DNA of 52,252 bases, from the NCBI GenBank assembly GCA_958369755.1, contig CATXJC010000007.1:1-52252 (forward strand), written 5' to 3'. Below the pieces are notes generated by a model that was not told the origin of the DNA, searched no databases, and was given only the letters and a program-made list of their open reading frames with translations. This DNA is from an uncultured Prevotella sp. (GTDB taxonomy: Bacteria > Bacteroidota > Bacteroidia > Bacteroidales > Bacteroidaceae). Below are positions 42,959 through 51,032 of this stretch, in pieces. The position numbers and the translations under genes were made by a program. How positions within the stretch are numbered: position 1 is the first letter of the stretch; the number at the start of each line of letters is the position of its first letter.

Positions 42959-43834
42959 CTATCTGCTTGCCGCTAGTTCTTTCAGATACTGTCCATAACC
43001 GTTTTTGAGCATCGGTTGGGCAAGTTTCAGCAACTGTTCTTTGTCAATCCATCCTTGTTTGAATGCGATTTCTTCCAGACATGCCACTTTCAGACCCTGT
43101 CTCTTTTCGATGACTTCTATAAAGGTACTGGCTTCCGAAAGGCTATCGTGGGTACCGGTGTCAAGCCAGGCGAAACCGCGCTGTAAGGTTCTTACCTTCA
43201 GAGTCTTTTCTGTCAGATAGTGCTGGTTTACTGTTGTTATTTCCAGCTCACCTCTTGCGCTAGGCTTGATGTTCTTAGCCACATGCACCACGCTGTTTGG
43301 ATAGAAATAGAGTCCTACAACCGCATAGTTGCTTTTAGGCATTTCCGGTTTTTCTTCTATGCTCAGGCAGTTGCCGTTTTCATCAAACTCTGCCACACCA
43401 TATCTTTCCGGATCGTTGACATAATAGCCAAATACGCTTGCCAGTCCTTCTTCTGCAGCTTTTACGCTTTCCTTGAGTAAACCCGTAAAACCGGCTCCAT
43501 AGAAAATGTTGTCACCCAAAACCAGACAGGCTGTATCATTACCGATAAACTTCTCGCCAATGATGAAAGCTTGAGCCAGACCATCGGGTGATGGCTGTTC
43601 TGCATATTCGAAGTGTACACCCAATTCGCTGCCGTCGCCTAACAGACGTTTGAAACCAGGCAAGTCGAATGGGGTAGATATAATCAAAATCTCCTTGATT
43701 CCAGCCAACATTAGCACGGAAACAGGGTAGTATATCATTGGCTTATCAAAAATTGGTATCAATTGCTTACTGATACCTTTGGTAATAGGGTAAAGTCTTG
43801 TACCCGAACCTCCCGCTAATACGATTCCTTTCAT
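42959..43834 (-). CDS. rfbA: Glucose-1-phosphate thymidylyltransferase RfbA
   Basis: RfbA makes dTDP-glucose from glucose-1-phosphate and dTTP, the first step toward dTDP-rhamnose for cell-surface glycans. The 291-residue product contains the nucleotidyl-transfer signature GGSGTRLYPITKGISKQ (about 8-24), YYPVSVLMLAG, LGDNIFYG, and the WLDTGTH segment near residue 220. It is upstream of the tyrosine autokinase. A minus-strand -7 box TAACTTTG (43896-43889) lies about 55 bp before the start. Confidence 0.95.
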   Translation of the reverse strand: MKGIVLAGGSGTRLYPITKGISKQLIPIFDKPMIYYPVSVLMLAGIKEILIISTPFDLPGFKRLLGDGSELGVHFEYAEQPSPDGLAQAFIIGEKFIGNDTACLVLGDNIFYGAGFTGLLKESVKAAEEGLASVFGYYVNDPERYGVAEFDENGNCLSIEEKPEMPKSNYAVVGLYFYPNSVVHVAKNIKPSARGELEITTVNQHYLTEKTLKVRTLQRGFAWLDTGTHDSLSEASTFIEVIEKRQGLKVACLEEIAFKQGWIDKEQLLKLAQPMLKNGYGQYLKELAASR

Positions 43835-43987
43835 ATCTTCTCTATTTCTAATATAATAAAGTTGAATAGTCTTATCTTAAAAACGCGGCAAAGTTACTAA
43901 AAAAAGTTGAATGAGTGAAATCATAAGCCATAAAAATGCATTTTTTGATAAAAAAAGCACCTTTTTATATAAAAAACGTCGCTTTGA

Positions 43988-44019
43988 TTTGGGTATTTAC
44001 TGATTTTATTGTATTTTTG
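43988..44019 (+). promoter_or_regulatory. Promoter of the 216-residue unknown gene
   Basis: TTTG (43988-43991), exactly 20 bp, then TATTTTTG (44012-44019). It lies in the divergent gap with rfbA, about 40 bp before the ATG. Confidence 0.8.
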
Positions 44020-44061
44020 CAGAACAATTTAAATAGATATAGAAAATAAAATAATAAAGGA

Positions 44062-44712
44062 ATGGGAATTTTTGCTAAACTATTCGGTCGTAAGGACGAC
44101 GATAAAAAGGTAGGTGGAATGGAAGATTACATGACCTTGGTCCGTGTATACTTTCAGGCAGCACTTGCTTCTCAGTTAGGTATCACCAATTTGGCCATGT
44201 TGCCAGACTTGCGTGTCTTCAAGACAAGTCTGCATGTTCCGACGGTCAACAATCGCCTGGGTATTGGCGAGAAGGCACAGGTGAAGAAAATGATGAAGAA
44301 TATCTATGATACGGATGATGCCTTCTTCAAGGAAATAGATTCCAGTATCCGTAAGAACTGCCACAAACTGCAGGATGTCAATGTATATCTCATCCAGTTC
44401 CAGAACTTTACGCAGGATCTGATGATGCTGATGGGTAATCTGATGAAGTTCAAACTCCGTTTGCCTAGCTTCATGAAGAATTCACTTTACAAGCTGACTG
44501 CTAAAACTGTAGAAGATATCTTCACTAAGAATGATTTCTCTGATGCCAGTGTGCTGAAAACCGTGCTTCAGTTGCGCCAGTTCAACAAGCGCTTGGCATT
44601 CAGCCAGCAATGGGTAACCGACTTTACCTTCCAGGTATTGATGCTTGCCAAAAAAGAGCCACGTCCATCAGATGAAGACGTAGAAAAGGCAAAGCAGAAG
44701 ATGGGAAAGTAA
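44062..44712 (+). CDS. Conserved Bacteroidales protein, function unknown
   Basis: The 216-residue cytosolic protein has no signal peptide or membrane helix. It is rich in Lys, Met and Phe, mainly helical, and starts MGIFAKLFGRKDDDKK. I do not recognise a domain. It has its own consensus promoter and is followed after 88 bp by a second promoter and the coiled-coil/ZapA/RNase Y genes, so it may belong to a cell-division neighbourhood. That role is inference only. Confidence 0.7.
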   Translation: MGIFAKLFGRKDDDKKVGGMEDYMTLVRVYFQAALASQLGITNLAMLPDLRVFKTSLHVPTVNNRLGIGEKAQVKKMMKNIYDTDDAFFKEIDSSIRKNCHKLQDVNVYLIQFQNFTQDLMMLMGNLMKFKLRLPSFMKNSLYKLTAKTVEDIFTKNDFSDASVLKTVLQLRQFNKRLAFSQQWVTDFTFQVLMLAKKEPRPSDEDVEKAKQKMGK

Positions 44713-44750
44713 CAAATGTTGCGCCCAAAATGAAAAAAAATAGCAGAATA

Positions 44751-44782
44751 TTTGTTTTATTCAAATAATTCTCTTAAATTTG
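44751..44782 (+). promoter_or_regulatory. Promoter of the coiled-coil/zapA/rny operon
   Basis: TTTG (44751-44754), exactly 20 bp, then TAAATTTG (44775-44782), with the ATG at 44801. Confidence 0.8.
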
Positions 44783-44800
44783 TAGCCAAAAATAATAGTC

Positions 44801-45094
44801 ATGAGTGCAAATGAGAAAACAATTAATACGTTTGCCACAAGAGTAAGGCAGATGATTCTCAAGTTTGACGAGGTCAAGCAGGAGAATGCTGAACTCTATG
44901 CGATGGTGGATGAGCGCGATGCCAAAATCAAGGCATTGGAGGAAAAGTTGGCTCAAGCGCAGAGTGATTACGACAGCTTGAAGATGGCGAAGATGATGAC
45001 GATTTCTGACAATGATATGGAAGCTACTCAGAAGCGCATCGCCAAGCTCATAAGAGATGTAAATAAGTGTATCACACTATTGGGTGAAAAGTAA
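44801..45094 (+). CDS. Coiled-coil protein upstream of ZapA
   Basis: The 97-residue protein is almost all helix, with a heptad pattern over about 15-65 (FDEVKQENAELYAMVDERDA, KIKALEEKLAQAQSDY). A similar gene precedes zapA in many Bacteroidetes, so it is probably a division-related partner in the style of ZapB. That function has not been shown for this family as far as I know. ZapA starts 11 bp later. Confidence 0.7.
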   Translation: MSANEKTINTFATRVRQMILKFDEVKQENAELYAMVDERDAKIKALEEKLAQAQSDYDSLKMAKMMTISDNDMEATQKRIAKLIRDVNKCITLLGEK

Positions 45095-45105
45095 AAATCG
45101 GAACG

Positions 45106-45405
45106 ATGGCAGAACAAGAACAAGATAAATTACTCATACGATTACACGTCTATGATACAGATCTTTCGGTAAGAATACCTAGGGAAGACGAGGAGTATTA
45201 TCGTAAATCAGCTAAGCTGATAGATGATATTGTAAACTCATATACCAAGATTTTCAAAGGCAGAAAGAGCGATAAGGAAATCCTGTATATGGCGCTCATT
45301 GATGTGGCATTGAGATATGAGAAGGAATCGGATCGGAATGATACGAAACCTTATGATGATATTCTTGATAAGCTTACCTCCGAGATTGAAGACGCTTTGA
45401 AATAA
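45106..45405 (+). CDS. zapA: Cell division protein ZapA
   Basis: ZapA binds FtsZ and bundles its filaments at the division ring. The 99-residue product has the small N-terminal strand region (LLIRLHVYDTDLSVRIPREDEEYYRKSAKLID) and a long C-terminal helix with the segment KEILYMALIDVALRYE that dimerises. It lies between the coiled-coil gene (11 bp) and rny (29 bp) in one operon. Confidence 0.85.
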   Translation: MAEQEQDKLLIRLHVYDTDLSVRIPREDEEYYRKSAKLIDDIVNSYTKIFKGRKSDKEILYMALIDVALRYEKESDRNDTKPYDDILDKLTSEIEDALK

Positions 45406-45434
45406 GAATATTTAATAAACATATATATAATATA

Positions 45435-46970
45435 ATGATAGTAACTATTATAGCAGCCTTGGTGGCGCTTGTTATCGGCGGTGCTGCTGGGTATTTCATT
45501 TTCCGTTATGTCATTAAGGGAAAATATAATGAAATGATAGAAGCTGCCAACAAAGAGGCAGAAGTAGTAAAAGAGAAGAAGCTTTTGGAAGTGAAGGAGA
45601 AATTCCTCAACAAGAAGGCGGAACTCGAAAAAGAAGTGCAGCAGCGTAATTCTCGCATCCAGCAGAATGAGAATAAGCTGAAACAGCGCGAGATTTCTCT
45701 CAATCAGCGTCAGGAAGACCTCGGTCGACGCAAGATGGAGATTGATCAGTATCAGCAGCGTGTTGACAACGAGAAGAAACTCTTGTCTGTCAAGCAGCAG
45801 GAACTTGATAAGATGCAGAAACAGGAGCAGGCTAAACTGGAAGAACTTTCTGGTCTGAGTGCTGAAGAGGCTAAGCAGAGATTGATTGAGAGTCTGAAAG
45901 ATCAGGCTAAACTCGATGCTGCAAGCTATGTGAATGAGATTATGGATGATGCCAAACTCAATGCTAACCAGCAGGCTAAGAAGATTGTGATTCAGACAAT
46001 CCAGCGTGTTGCTACTGAAACAGCTATTGAGAACTCTGTCAGCGTTTTCCATATCGATAATGATGAGGTGAAGGGACGTATTATCGGTCGTGAAGGCCGC
46101 AATATCCGTGCTCTAGAAGCTGCAACTGGTGTAGAAATCGTAGTGGATGATACTCCAGAGGCAATCGTTATCTCAGCCTTCGACCCTGTTCGTCGTGAGG
46201 TTTGCCGTCTGGCTCTCCATCAGTTGGTTGCTGACGGTCGTATCCACCCAGCCCGTATTGAGGAGGTGGTAGCCAAGGTGAAGAAGCAGTTGGATAATGA
46301 AATTATCGAGACTGGTAAGCGTACAGCTATCGACCTCGGTATTCATGGTCTGCACCCTGAGTTGATTCGTATCATCGGTAAGATGAAGTATCGTTCTTCT
46401 TATGGTCAGAACCTCTTGCAGCATGCCCGTGAAACCGCTAACCTCTGTGCGGTTATGGCTTCAGAATTGGGATTGAATCCTAAGAAGGCTAAGCGTGCCG
46501 GTCTTTTGCACGATATTGGTAAGGTGCCTGATGAGGAGAGTGAATTGCCACACGCATTGTATGGTGCCAAGATTGCAGAGAAGTATAAGGAAAAACCAGA
46601 TATCTGCAATGCCATCGGTGCTCACCATGATGAGATGGAGATGAACACATTATTGGCTCCTATCGTACAGGTTTGTGATGCTATCTCTGGTGCTCGTCCT
46701 GGTGCCCGTCGTGAGATTGTAGAGGCTTATATCAAGCGTTTGAACGATCTTGAAGCTATCGCCATGAGTTATCCTGGCGTAACCAAGACTTACGCTATCC
46801 AGGCAGGTCGTGAACTCCGTGTCATCGTGGGTGCGGATAAGATGAACGATGAAGAGAGCATCAAGCTTTCTGATGAAATCGCAACCAAGATTCAGAATGA
46901 GATGACTTATCCTGGTCAGGTTAAGATTACTGTGATTCGTGAGACTCGTAGTGTAGCTTACGCTAAGTAA
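45435..46970 (+). CDS. rny: Ribonuclease Y
   Basis: RNase Y starts mRNA decay from the inner face of the membrane. The 511-residue protein has an N-terminal helix (about 3-24), a long coiled coil (about 30-170; Gln, Lys and Glu rich), a KH domain (GREGRNI, 218-224), and a catalytic HD domain (HD 359-360 in LLHDIGKVPDEE). It is full length for the family. It is the last gene of the zapA operon, followed by an intrinsic terminator at 47037-47074. Confidence 0.97.
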   Translation: MIVTIIAALVALVIGGAAGYFIFRYVIKGKYNEMIEAANKEAEVVKEKKLLEVKEKFLNKKAELEKEVQQRNSRIQQNENKLKQREISLNQRQEDLGRRKMEIDQYQQRVDNEKKLLSVKQQELDKMQKQEQAKLEELSGLSAEEAKQRLIESLKDQAKLDAASYVNEIMDDAKLNANQQAKKIVIQTIQRVATETAIENSVSVFHIDNDEVKGRIIGREGRNIRALEAATGVEIVVDDTPEAIVISAFDPVRREVCRLALHQLVADGRIHPARIEEVVAKVKKQLDNEIIETGKRTAIDLGIHGLHPELIRIIGKMKYRSSYGQNLLQHARETANLCAVMASELGLNPKKAKRAGLLHDIGKVPDEESELPHALYGAKIAEKYKEKPDICNAIGAHHDEMEMNTLLAPIVQVCDAISGARPGARREIVEAYIKRLNDLEAIAMSYPGVTKTYAIQAGRELRVIVGADKMNDEESIKLSDEIATKIQNEMTYPGQVKITVIRETRSVAYAK

Positions 46971-47036
46971 GATAGAATTATATTTGAAGTTTAAATTGTC
47001 GTTTCTCTTCTGCAAGGTAGAGAGATGTATCTTGAT

Positions 47037-47074
47037 AAAGCCGTACTCTGGAAAAAGGGTGCGGCTTTTCTTTT
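47037..47074 (+). terminator. Terminator of the zapA/rny operon
   Basis: AAAGCCGTACTCT pairs with AGGGTGCGGCTTT (two G-U pairs), followed by TTTTCTTTTCCC. It overlaps an in-frame upstream start of the next ORF, so that start is unlikely. Confidence 0.85.
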
Positions 47075-47087
47075 CCCTTTTCAGAAT

Positions 47088-47786
47088 ATGATGAAAGCAG
47101 AACAGAAAGTATTAAAGCGATTCAATAAAGGATGTGTGGATTATCACCTTTTGGAGGATGGTGACCGGATTCTTATTGCCTTGAGTGGAGGCAAGGATTC
47201 TTTGGAACTTGTCCGTTTGCTGGCTCAGCGTGCCCGCATCTATAAGCCGCATATCGAGGTGGAGGCGGCCCATATCATCATGGATAACATTCCTTACGAG
47301 ACCGACCGCTCTTATCTGCAGGATTTCTGTGCAGAGAATGGCATCAAGCTCCATATCCTTCATAGTTCGTTTGATGAATCCACCGATCCCCGTAAGACCC
47401 GTTGCTTCCTTTGTGCCTGGAACCGCCGCAAGACGCTCTTCGAGTTTGCGGTAAATAATGGTTTTAACAAGATAGCCTTGGGCCATCATATGGATGATAT
47501 CCTCGTTACCCTGCTGATGAATATCACCTTCGAGGGTTCGCATTCCACCATGCAGCCCAGTCTTCCTTTAAAACATTATCCGCTCACCATTATCCGCCCC
47601 CTTTGTCTGGTGCATGAGGCGGATATCCGTCAGGTGGCAGAAGAGTTGCATTTCACTAAGCAGAAGGCGTTGTGTCCTTACGAAGAGACTACCCGCCGTT
47701 CGGATATGCAAGCCGTCTTCCAGCATTTGGAGCAGCTGAATCCTGAAGCCCGCTACAGTCTTTGGCGCTCTGTCTTTATGGAATAA
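47088..47786 (+). CDS. TtcA-like tRNA 2-thiocytidine synthetase family protein
   Basis: The 232-residue PP-loop ATPase has SGGKDS (33-38) and a Cys pair in CFLCAWNRRKT (about 105-115), plus the family segments LGHHMDDILVTLLMNITFEGS and YPLTIIRPL. TtcA adds sulfur to C32 of tRNA through an Fe-S cluster. The ATG at 47088 is chosen because the upstream ATG at 47025 lies before the rny terminator. I assign the family, not a confirmed position of modification. Confidence 0.88.
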   Translation: MMKAEQKVLKRFNKGCVDYHLLEDGDRILIALSGGKDSLELVRLLAQRARIYKPHIEVEAAHIIMDNIPYETDRSYLQDFCAENGIKLHILHSSFDESTDPRKTRCFLCAWNRRKTLFEFAVNNGFNKIALGHHMDDILVTLLMNITFEGSHSTMQPSLPLKHYPLTIIRPLCLVHEADIRQVAEELHFTKQKALCPYEETTRRSDMQAVFQHLEQLNPEARYSLWRSVFME

Positions 47787-48228
47787 AATATGGTAGAAAA
47801 AGCAATAAAAAACGAAAGTACTTTCATGAGCACATGAAAGTACTTTCGTTGGACAATGAAGTAGGCTTCATTTGCCATCGAAGCCTATTGTATTTGTTCC
47901 TGGGGTAGATCTAGTAAATGGCAGTTACTAATTTTGGGGAGCTGCCCAGAAACGTGAAGTATCTGTTGTCAGTACTGAATGGTCGGGAAGTTCAAAATCT
48001 TTGAATCCAGAAGGAACAAGCACGATATGGCGATTATTGTTTCGATAAGCACGATTCCCAGAATGCTCCAGCCAACCAACTTGATTTTTTTCTTTTTTTA
48101 TTCTATTAGTTATTTTATTTTTTCTATCTGTTCCTGGGTTAGACCGGAATACTTCTTGATTAGATTGATGTCAACACCATCGGCAAGCATGTTCTTAGCA
48201 ATTTCCAAGGCTTTCTCATTCTTACTTC
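47787..48228. other. Intergenic region with hairpins and gene scars
   Basis: The gap holds a perfect inverted repeat AACGAAAGTACTTTCATG (47811-47828) with its complement (47833-47850) around AGCA. Next is a second hairpin (TAGGCTTC...GAAGCCTA, about 47871-47889). Two competing short minus-strand frames cover 47928-48083: one ends SRFWAAPQN, the other is a membrane-helix-like frame (LVGWSILGIVLIETIIAIS) with no ATG. The Rpn-tail scar follows at 48117-48235. The first hairpin with the T-run on its minus side may end the Crp-gene transcript. Confidence 0.6.
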
Positions 48229-48235
48229 TTATTTC
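48117..48235 (-). pseudogene. Remnant C-terminus of an Rpn-type nuclease/transposase gene
   Basis: The minus strand encodes EIRSKNEKALEIAKNMLADG, then VDINLIKKYSGLTQEQIEKI and a final K before a stop. This is the usual end of Rpn (PD-(D/E)XK transposase-like) proteins of Bacteroidetes. The upstream part is missing and the frame runs into the Crp gene end. 48117-48181 is 63/65 identical to 50880-50944. Confidence 0.7.
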
Positions 48236-48897
48236 ATGTCATCCGAGTTGAGTATGGTGATGGTCTTGCCCTCAATCCTGATGGCGCCCTTCTCCTCGAA
48301 TTCGGACAGGCAGCGGAGGAGCGAGAACTTCTGGATGCCGAAGATATCTGCCATTTCCTGTCGGCTGACATCCAGCCGGATGGTTCTGCTCTGCTGTTCG
48401 GTAGCCATCTTGATGAGGTATTGCGCCACCTTCTCCTTGACGGAGAAAAGGGAGAGCATGCGCATTTTCTGCGAAAGGAAGATATCTATCCTTGACAGGT
48501 GCTGGATGAAGTTCCAGCGTATGCGTTCGTCGGTATCTATCAGCAGTTTCAGTTCCGAAGGCCTCATGCGCAGGAGGGTAGTCTTCTTGCTTGTCTCCAC
48601 GCTTACGGGCATCTCGTTATGATGTGCGAAGATATAGGCAGGGGCTATCAGCATCGATTCTCCCAGCCGCTCTATCTGAGCCTGCTTGCCCGACAATCCC
48701 GACATGCGGGCTATCATCTCCCCCTCGACAATGATGTCGGCATATCTGCAGGGCATTCCTGCCAGCACATAGGTTTCCCTGGCAGCAAGCTCCACCATCC
48801 TGTAGCTTACCATCGACAGTGCCTCTCTGATTTCCTCTGGAGTAAACCCCTCAAACACTTTGCATTTCTGCAAGGTAACGAATATTGATTCTTTCAT
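48229..48897 (-). CDS. Crp/Fnr-family regulator, HcpR-like
   Basis: The 222-residue protein has a cyclic-nucleotide-binding-like beta-barrel (about 15-120) and a C-terminal helix-turn-helix (about 165-205; RQEMADIFGIQKFSLLRCL). No Cys cluster of the FNR type is visible. The hcp gene precedes it on the same strand; in Bacteroidetes and sulfate reducers such neighbours are HcpR, which switches on hcp under NO or nitrite stress. The ATG at 48897 is preferred to an upstream TTG at 48918. The 3' end runs into an Rpn-gene scar. Confidence 0.85.
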   Translation of the reverse strand: MKESIFVTLQKCKVFEGFTPEEIREALSMVSYRMVELAARETYVLAGMPCRYADIIVEGEMIARMSGLSGKQAQIERLGESMLIAPAYIFAHHNEMPVSVETSKKTTLLRMRPSELKLLIDTDERIRWNFIQHLSRIDIFLSQKMRMLSLFSVKEKVAQYLIKMATEQQSRTIRLDVSRQEMADIFGIQKFSLLRCLSEFEEKGAIRIEGKTITILNSDDMK

Positions 48898-48957
48898 ACT
48901 TTTAAGTTTTATATTCAATAACGCATTTTCCCCCGATTTATTGTTCGCTCAAAAAAT

Positions 48958-49002
48958 AAGGCACTTTGCAACACTATCGAGAGTGTTATTGCAAAGTGCC
49001 TT
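48958..49002 (-). terminator. Terminator of hcp
   Basis: AAGGCACTTTGCAA and its complement form a long stem with an inner ACACT/AGTGT pairing, and the minus strand continues TTATTTTTTG. It lies about 75 bp after the hcp stop. Confidence 0.9.
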
Positions 49003-49077
49003 TTAAACATGAAAACTTATCTTTTGATTTTTTACTCGAGTTTTACAGATTCTCCCTTAACTCAGTAGCTGCTGTTC

Positions 49078-50721
49078 TTATCCTATATATTTTTTGATGT
49101 CCTCTTCTACCGTTCCGTTTCCGGCAATGCCAAAGGTATCTACCAGTACCTTCAGTACGGCTGGTGAACAGAAGGCTGGGAGCGTAGGACCCAGATGGAT
49201 ATTCTTTACGCCCAGATGCAGCAGGGCAAGAAGTACGATGACAGCCTTCTGCTCGTACCAGGCAATATTGAAGAAGATAGGAAGGTCATTGATGTCGCTG
49301 GCTCCAAAGATCTCCTTCAGCTTCAATGCCACAACCGCCCAGGAATAGGAGTCGTTGCACTGACCGGCATCCAGCACACGAGGAATGCCGTTGATATCGC
49401 CCAGATTGAGCTTGTTGTACTTGAACTTGGCACAGCCGCTGGTGAGTATCACTACATCCTGAGGCAGCGCCTTGGCAAACTCCTCGTAGTAGTTGCGGCT
49501 CTTCATTCTGCCATCGCAGCCACTCATCACCACAAACTTGCGGATGGCTCCGCTCTTCACTGCCTCTACTATCTTGTCTGCCAGGGCAAAGACCTGGGCA
49601 TGCGCAAAACCGCCGATGATCTCGCCTGTCTCTATCTCCCTAGGTGGCTGGCAGGTCTTGGCAAGCGCAATCACCTCGGAGAAGTCCTTGTGGCCGTCGG
49701 CACCCGCCTGGATATGCTTCCAGCCAGGGAAACCGGTAGAGTTGGTGGTGAAGACGCGGTTCCTGTAGCCTGCTGATGGCGATGGCGGTACGATGCAGTT
49801 GGTGGTGAAGACTACAGGACCGTTGAAGCTCTCGAATTCCTCCTTCTGTTTCCACCACGCATTGCCGTAGTTGCCCACCAGATGCTTGTACTTCTTGAGC
49901 TGCGGATAGTAGTGGGCAGGAAGCATCTCGCCATGTGTATAGACGTCGATGCCCGTGCCTTCGGTCTGGATGAGGAGATCTTCGATATCCTTCAGGTCGT
50001 GACCGGAGATGAGGATGCCCGGATTGCTGCCTGTGCCGATGTTCACTCTGGTGAGTTCCGGATTACCGTATGCCTGGGTGTTGGCCTTGTCGAGGAGTGC
50101 CATCACATCCACGCCGTACTTTCCTGTTTCGAGCACCACGCCCAGCAGCGTGTTCATATCAGCATCAGGGTTGCTGATGGTGGCGAGAGCACGGCAGATG
50201 AAGCTGATGATTTCGCTGTTCTCTTCTCCCAGATGGGCTGCGTGCTCGTAGTATGCTGCCATACCCTTCAGACCGAGCATGGTGAGTTCCTTGAGCGAGC
50301 GGATATCTGCATTCTCGTGGCGGAGCACGGATTCACGGGCGCCCTCTGCCTCATAGTCTGTCTTCTCGCCACCCCAGATTACCTCCTGATAGGCAGGGAG
50401 GTGGATATTCATGCTTGCTGCCTTTTGCAGCAGCTGTTTCTTCAGTACGATGCCCTTATCTACCTTTTGCAGGATATCCTGGTCGTTGAAGTTGGCGTTG
50501 GTGATGGTGGTGAAGAGTGCATCCGTGAGGAAACGGGTTACCTCTGGTGTCGGCTCTTTGCCTATGCTATGCTGTATGGTTCCTATGCCACGAACCACGC
50601 TGAGCAGCAGATCCTGCCACTTGGAAGTTGTAGCCTCCTTACCGCAAACACCCTTGATGGTACAGCCTGTACCCTTAGCTGTTTCCTGACACTGGAAACA
50701 GAACATCTTGTTTTCTGCCAT
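49078..50721 (-). CDS. hcp: Hybrid cluster protein (hydroxylamine reductase/NO reductase)
   Basis: Hcp is a cytosolic Fe-S protein that protects anaerobes from nitric oxide; hydroxylamine reduction is also reported. The 547-residue protein has the N-terminal cluster CFQC-x8-C-x5-C (C8, C11, C20, C26), the spacing found in obligate anaerobes. Hybrid-cluster segments follow in the C-terminal half (FTTNCIVPP, SGCDGR, LTSGCAKFKYN, DAGQCNDSYSW). The promoter has a -7 box TAATTTTG (50801-50794) but no TTTG at -33; a 30-bp palindrome takes that place. The Crp/Fnr gene is downstream, with a terminator between. Confidence 0.96.
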   Translation of the reverse strand: MAENKMFCFQCQETAKGTGCTIKGVCGKEATTSKWQDLLLSVVRGIGTIQHSIGKEPTPEVTRFLTDALFTTITNANFNDQDILQKVDKGIVLKKQLLQKAASMNIHLPAYQEVIWGGEKTDYEAEGARESVLRHENADIRSLKELTMLGLKGMAAYYEHAAHLGEENSEIISFICRALATISNPDADMNTLLGVVLETGKYGVDVMALLDKANTQAYGNPELTRVNIGTGSNPGILISGHDLKDIEDLLIQTEGTGIDVYTHGEMLPAHYYPQLKKYKHLVGNYGNAWWKQKEEFESFNGPVVFTTNCIVPPSPSAGYRNRVFTTNSTGFPGWKHIQAGADGHKDFSEVIALAKTCQPPREIETGEIIGGFAHAQVFALADKIVEAVKSGAIRKFVVMSGCDGRMKSRNYYEEFAKALPQDVVILTSGCAKFKYNKLNLGDINGIPRVLDAGQCNDSYSWAVVALKLKEIFGASDINDLPIFFNIAWYEQKAVIVLLALLHLGVKNIHLGPTLPAFCSPAVLKVLVDTFGIAGNGTVEEDIKKYIG

Positions 50722-50793
50722 ATTGCTATAAATTAATGAGTTATTTTAATGTTTTCTTCCAGGCGGCAATCTGCCATTCCTGGTTTCCGGCTG

Positions 50794-50845
50794 CAAAATT
50801 ACGGCTTTAAAAATAATCCTACGGTAACAATTGTGACCGTAGGAT
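50794..50845 (-). promoter_or_regulatory. hcp promoter with palindromic operator
   Basis: The minus strand has TAATTTTG at 50801-50794. The palindrome 50816-50845 has half sites ATCCTACGGTAACAA and TTGTGACCGTAGGAT (14 of 15 positions match). Its centre lies about 41 bp upstream of the probable start, the class II Crp/Fnr activator position. Confidence 0.75.
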
Positions 50846-50879
50846 ATTAAAAAAACATAAAAAGAGTGTGGGGGAACGG

Positions 50880-50944
50880 ATTTTTTCTATCTGTTTCTGG
50901 GTTAGTCCGGAATACTTCTTGATTAGATTGATGTCAACACCATC
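50880..50944 (-). pseudogene. Second Rpn C-terminal remnant
   Basis: The minus strand encodes DGVDINLIKKYSGLTQKQIE in the same frame as the copy at 48117-48181, with two base differences over 65 bp. The upstream coding region and the stop are absent. It lies between hcp and the cytochrome biogenesis gene. Confidence 0.7.
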
Positions 50945-50954
50945 ATATATTTAT

Positions 50955-51020
50955 CCTTAAGGGAAAATAAAATTAGCCTTAAGGGAAAATAAATTTTACC
51001 TTAAGACTAAATATATTCTG
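50955..51020. repeat. 22-bp tandem repeat, three units
   Basis: CCTTAAG begins units at 50955, 50977 and 50999, exactly 22 bp apart. Units 1 and 2 share CCTTAAGGGAAAATAAA; unit 3 changes after CCTTAAG. The array lies just after the stop side of the ccsA-like gene. Confidence 0.8.
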
Positions 51021-51032
51021 TCTTCTGATGGG

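Noticed and set aside
47025..47087. Upstream start of the TtcA-like gene
   Set aside because: It lies over the rny terminator hairpin and adds unconserved residues; the ATG at 47088 fits the family N-terminus.
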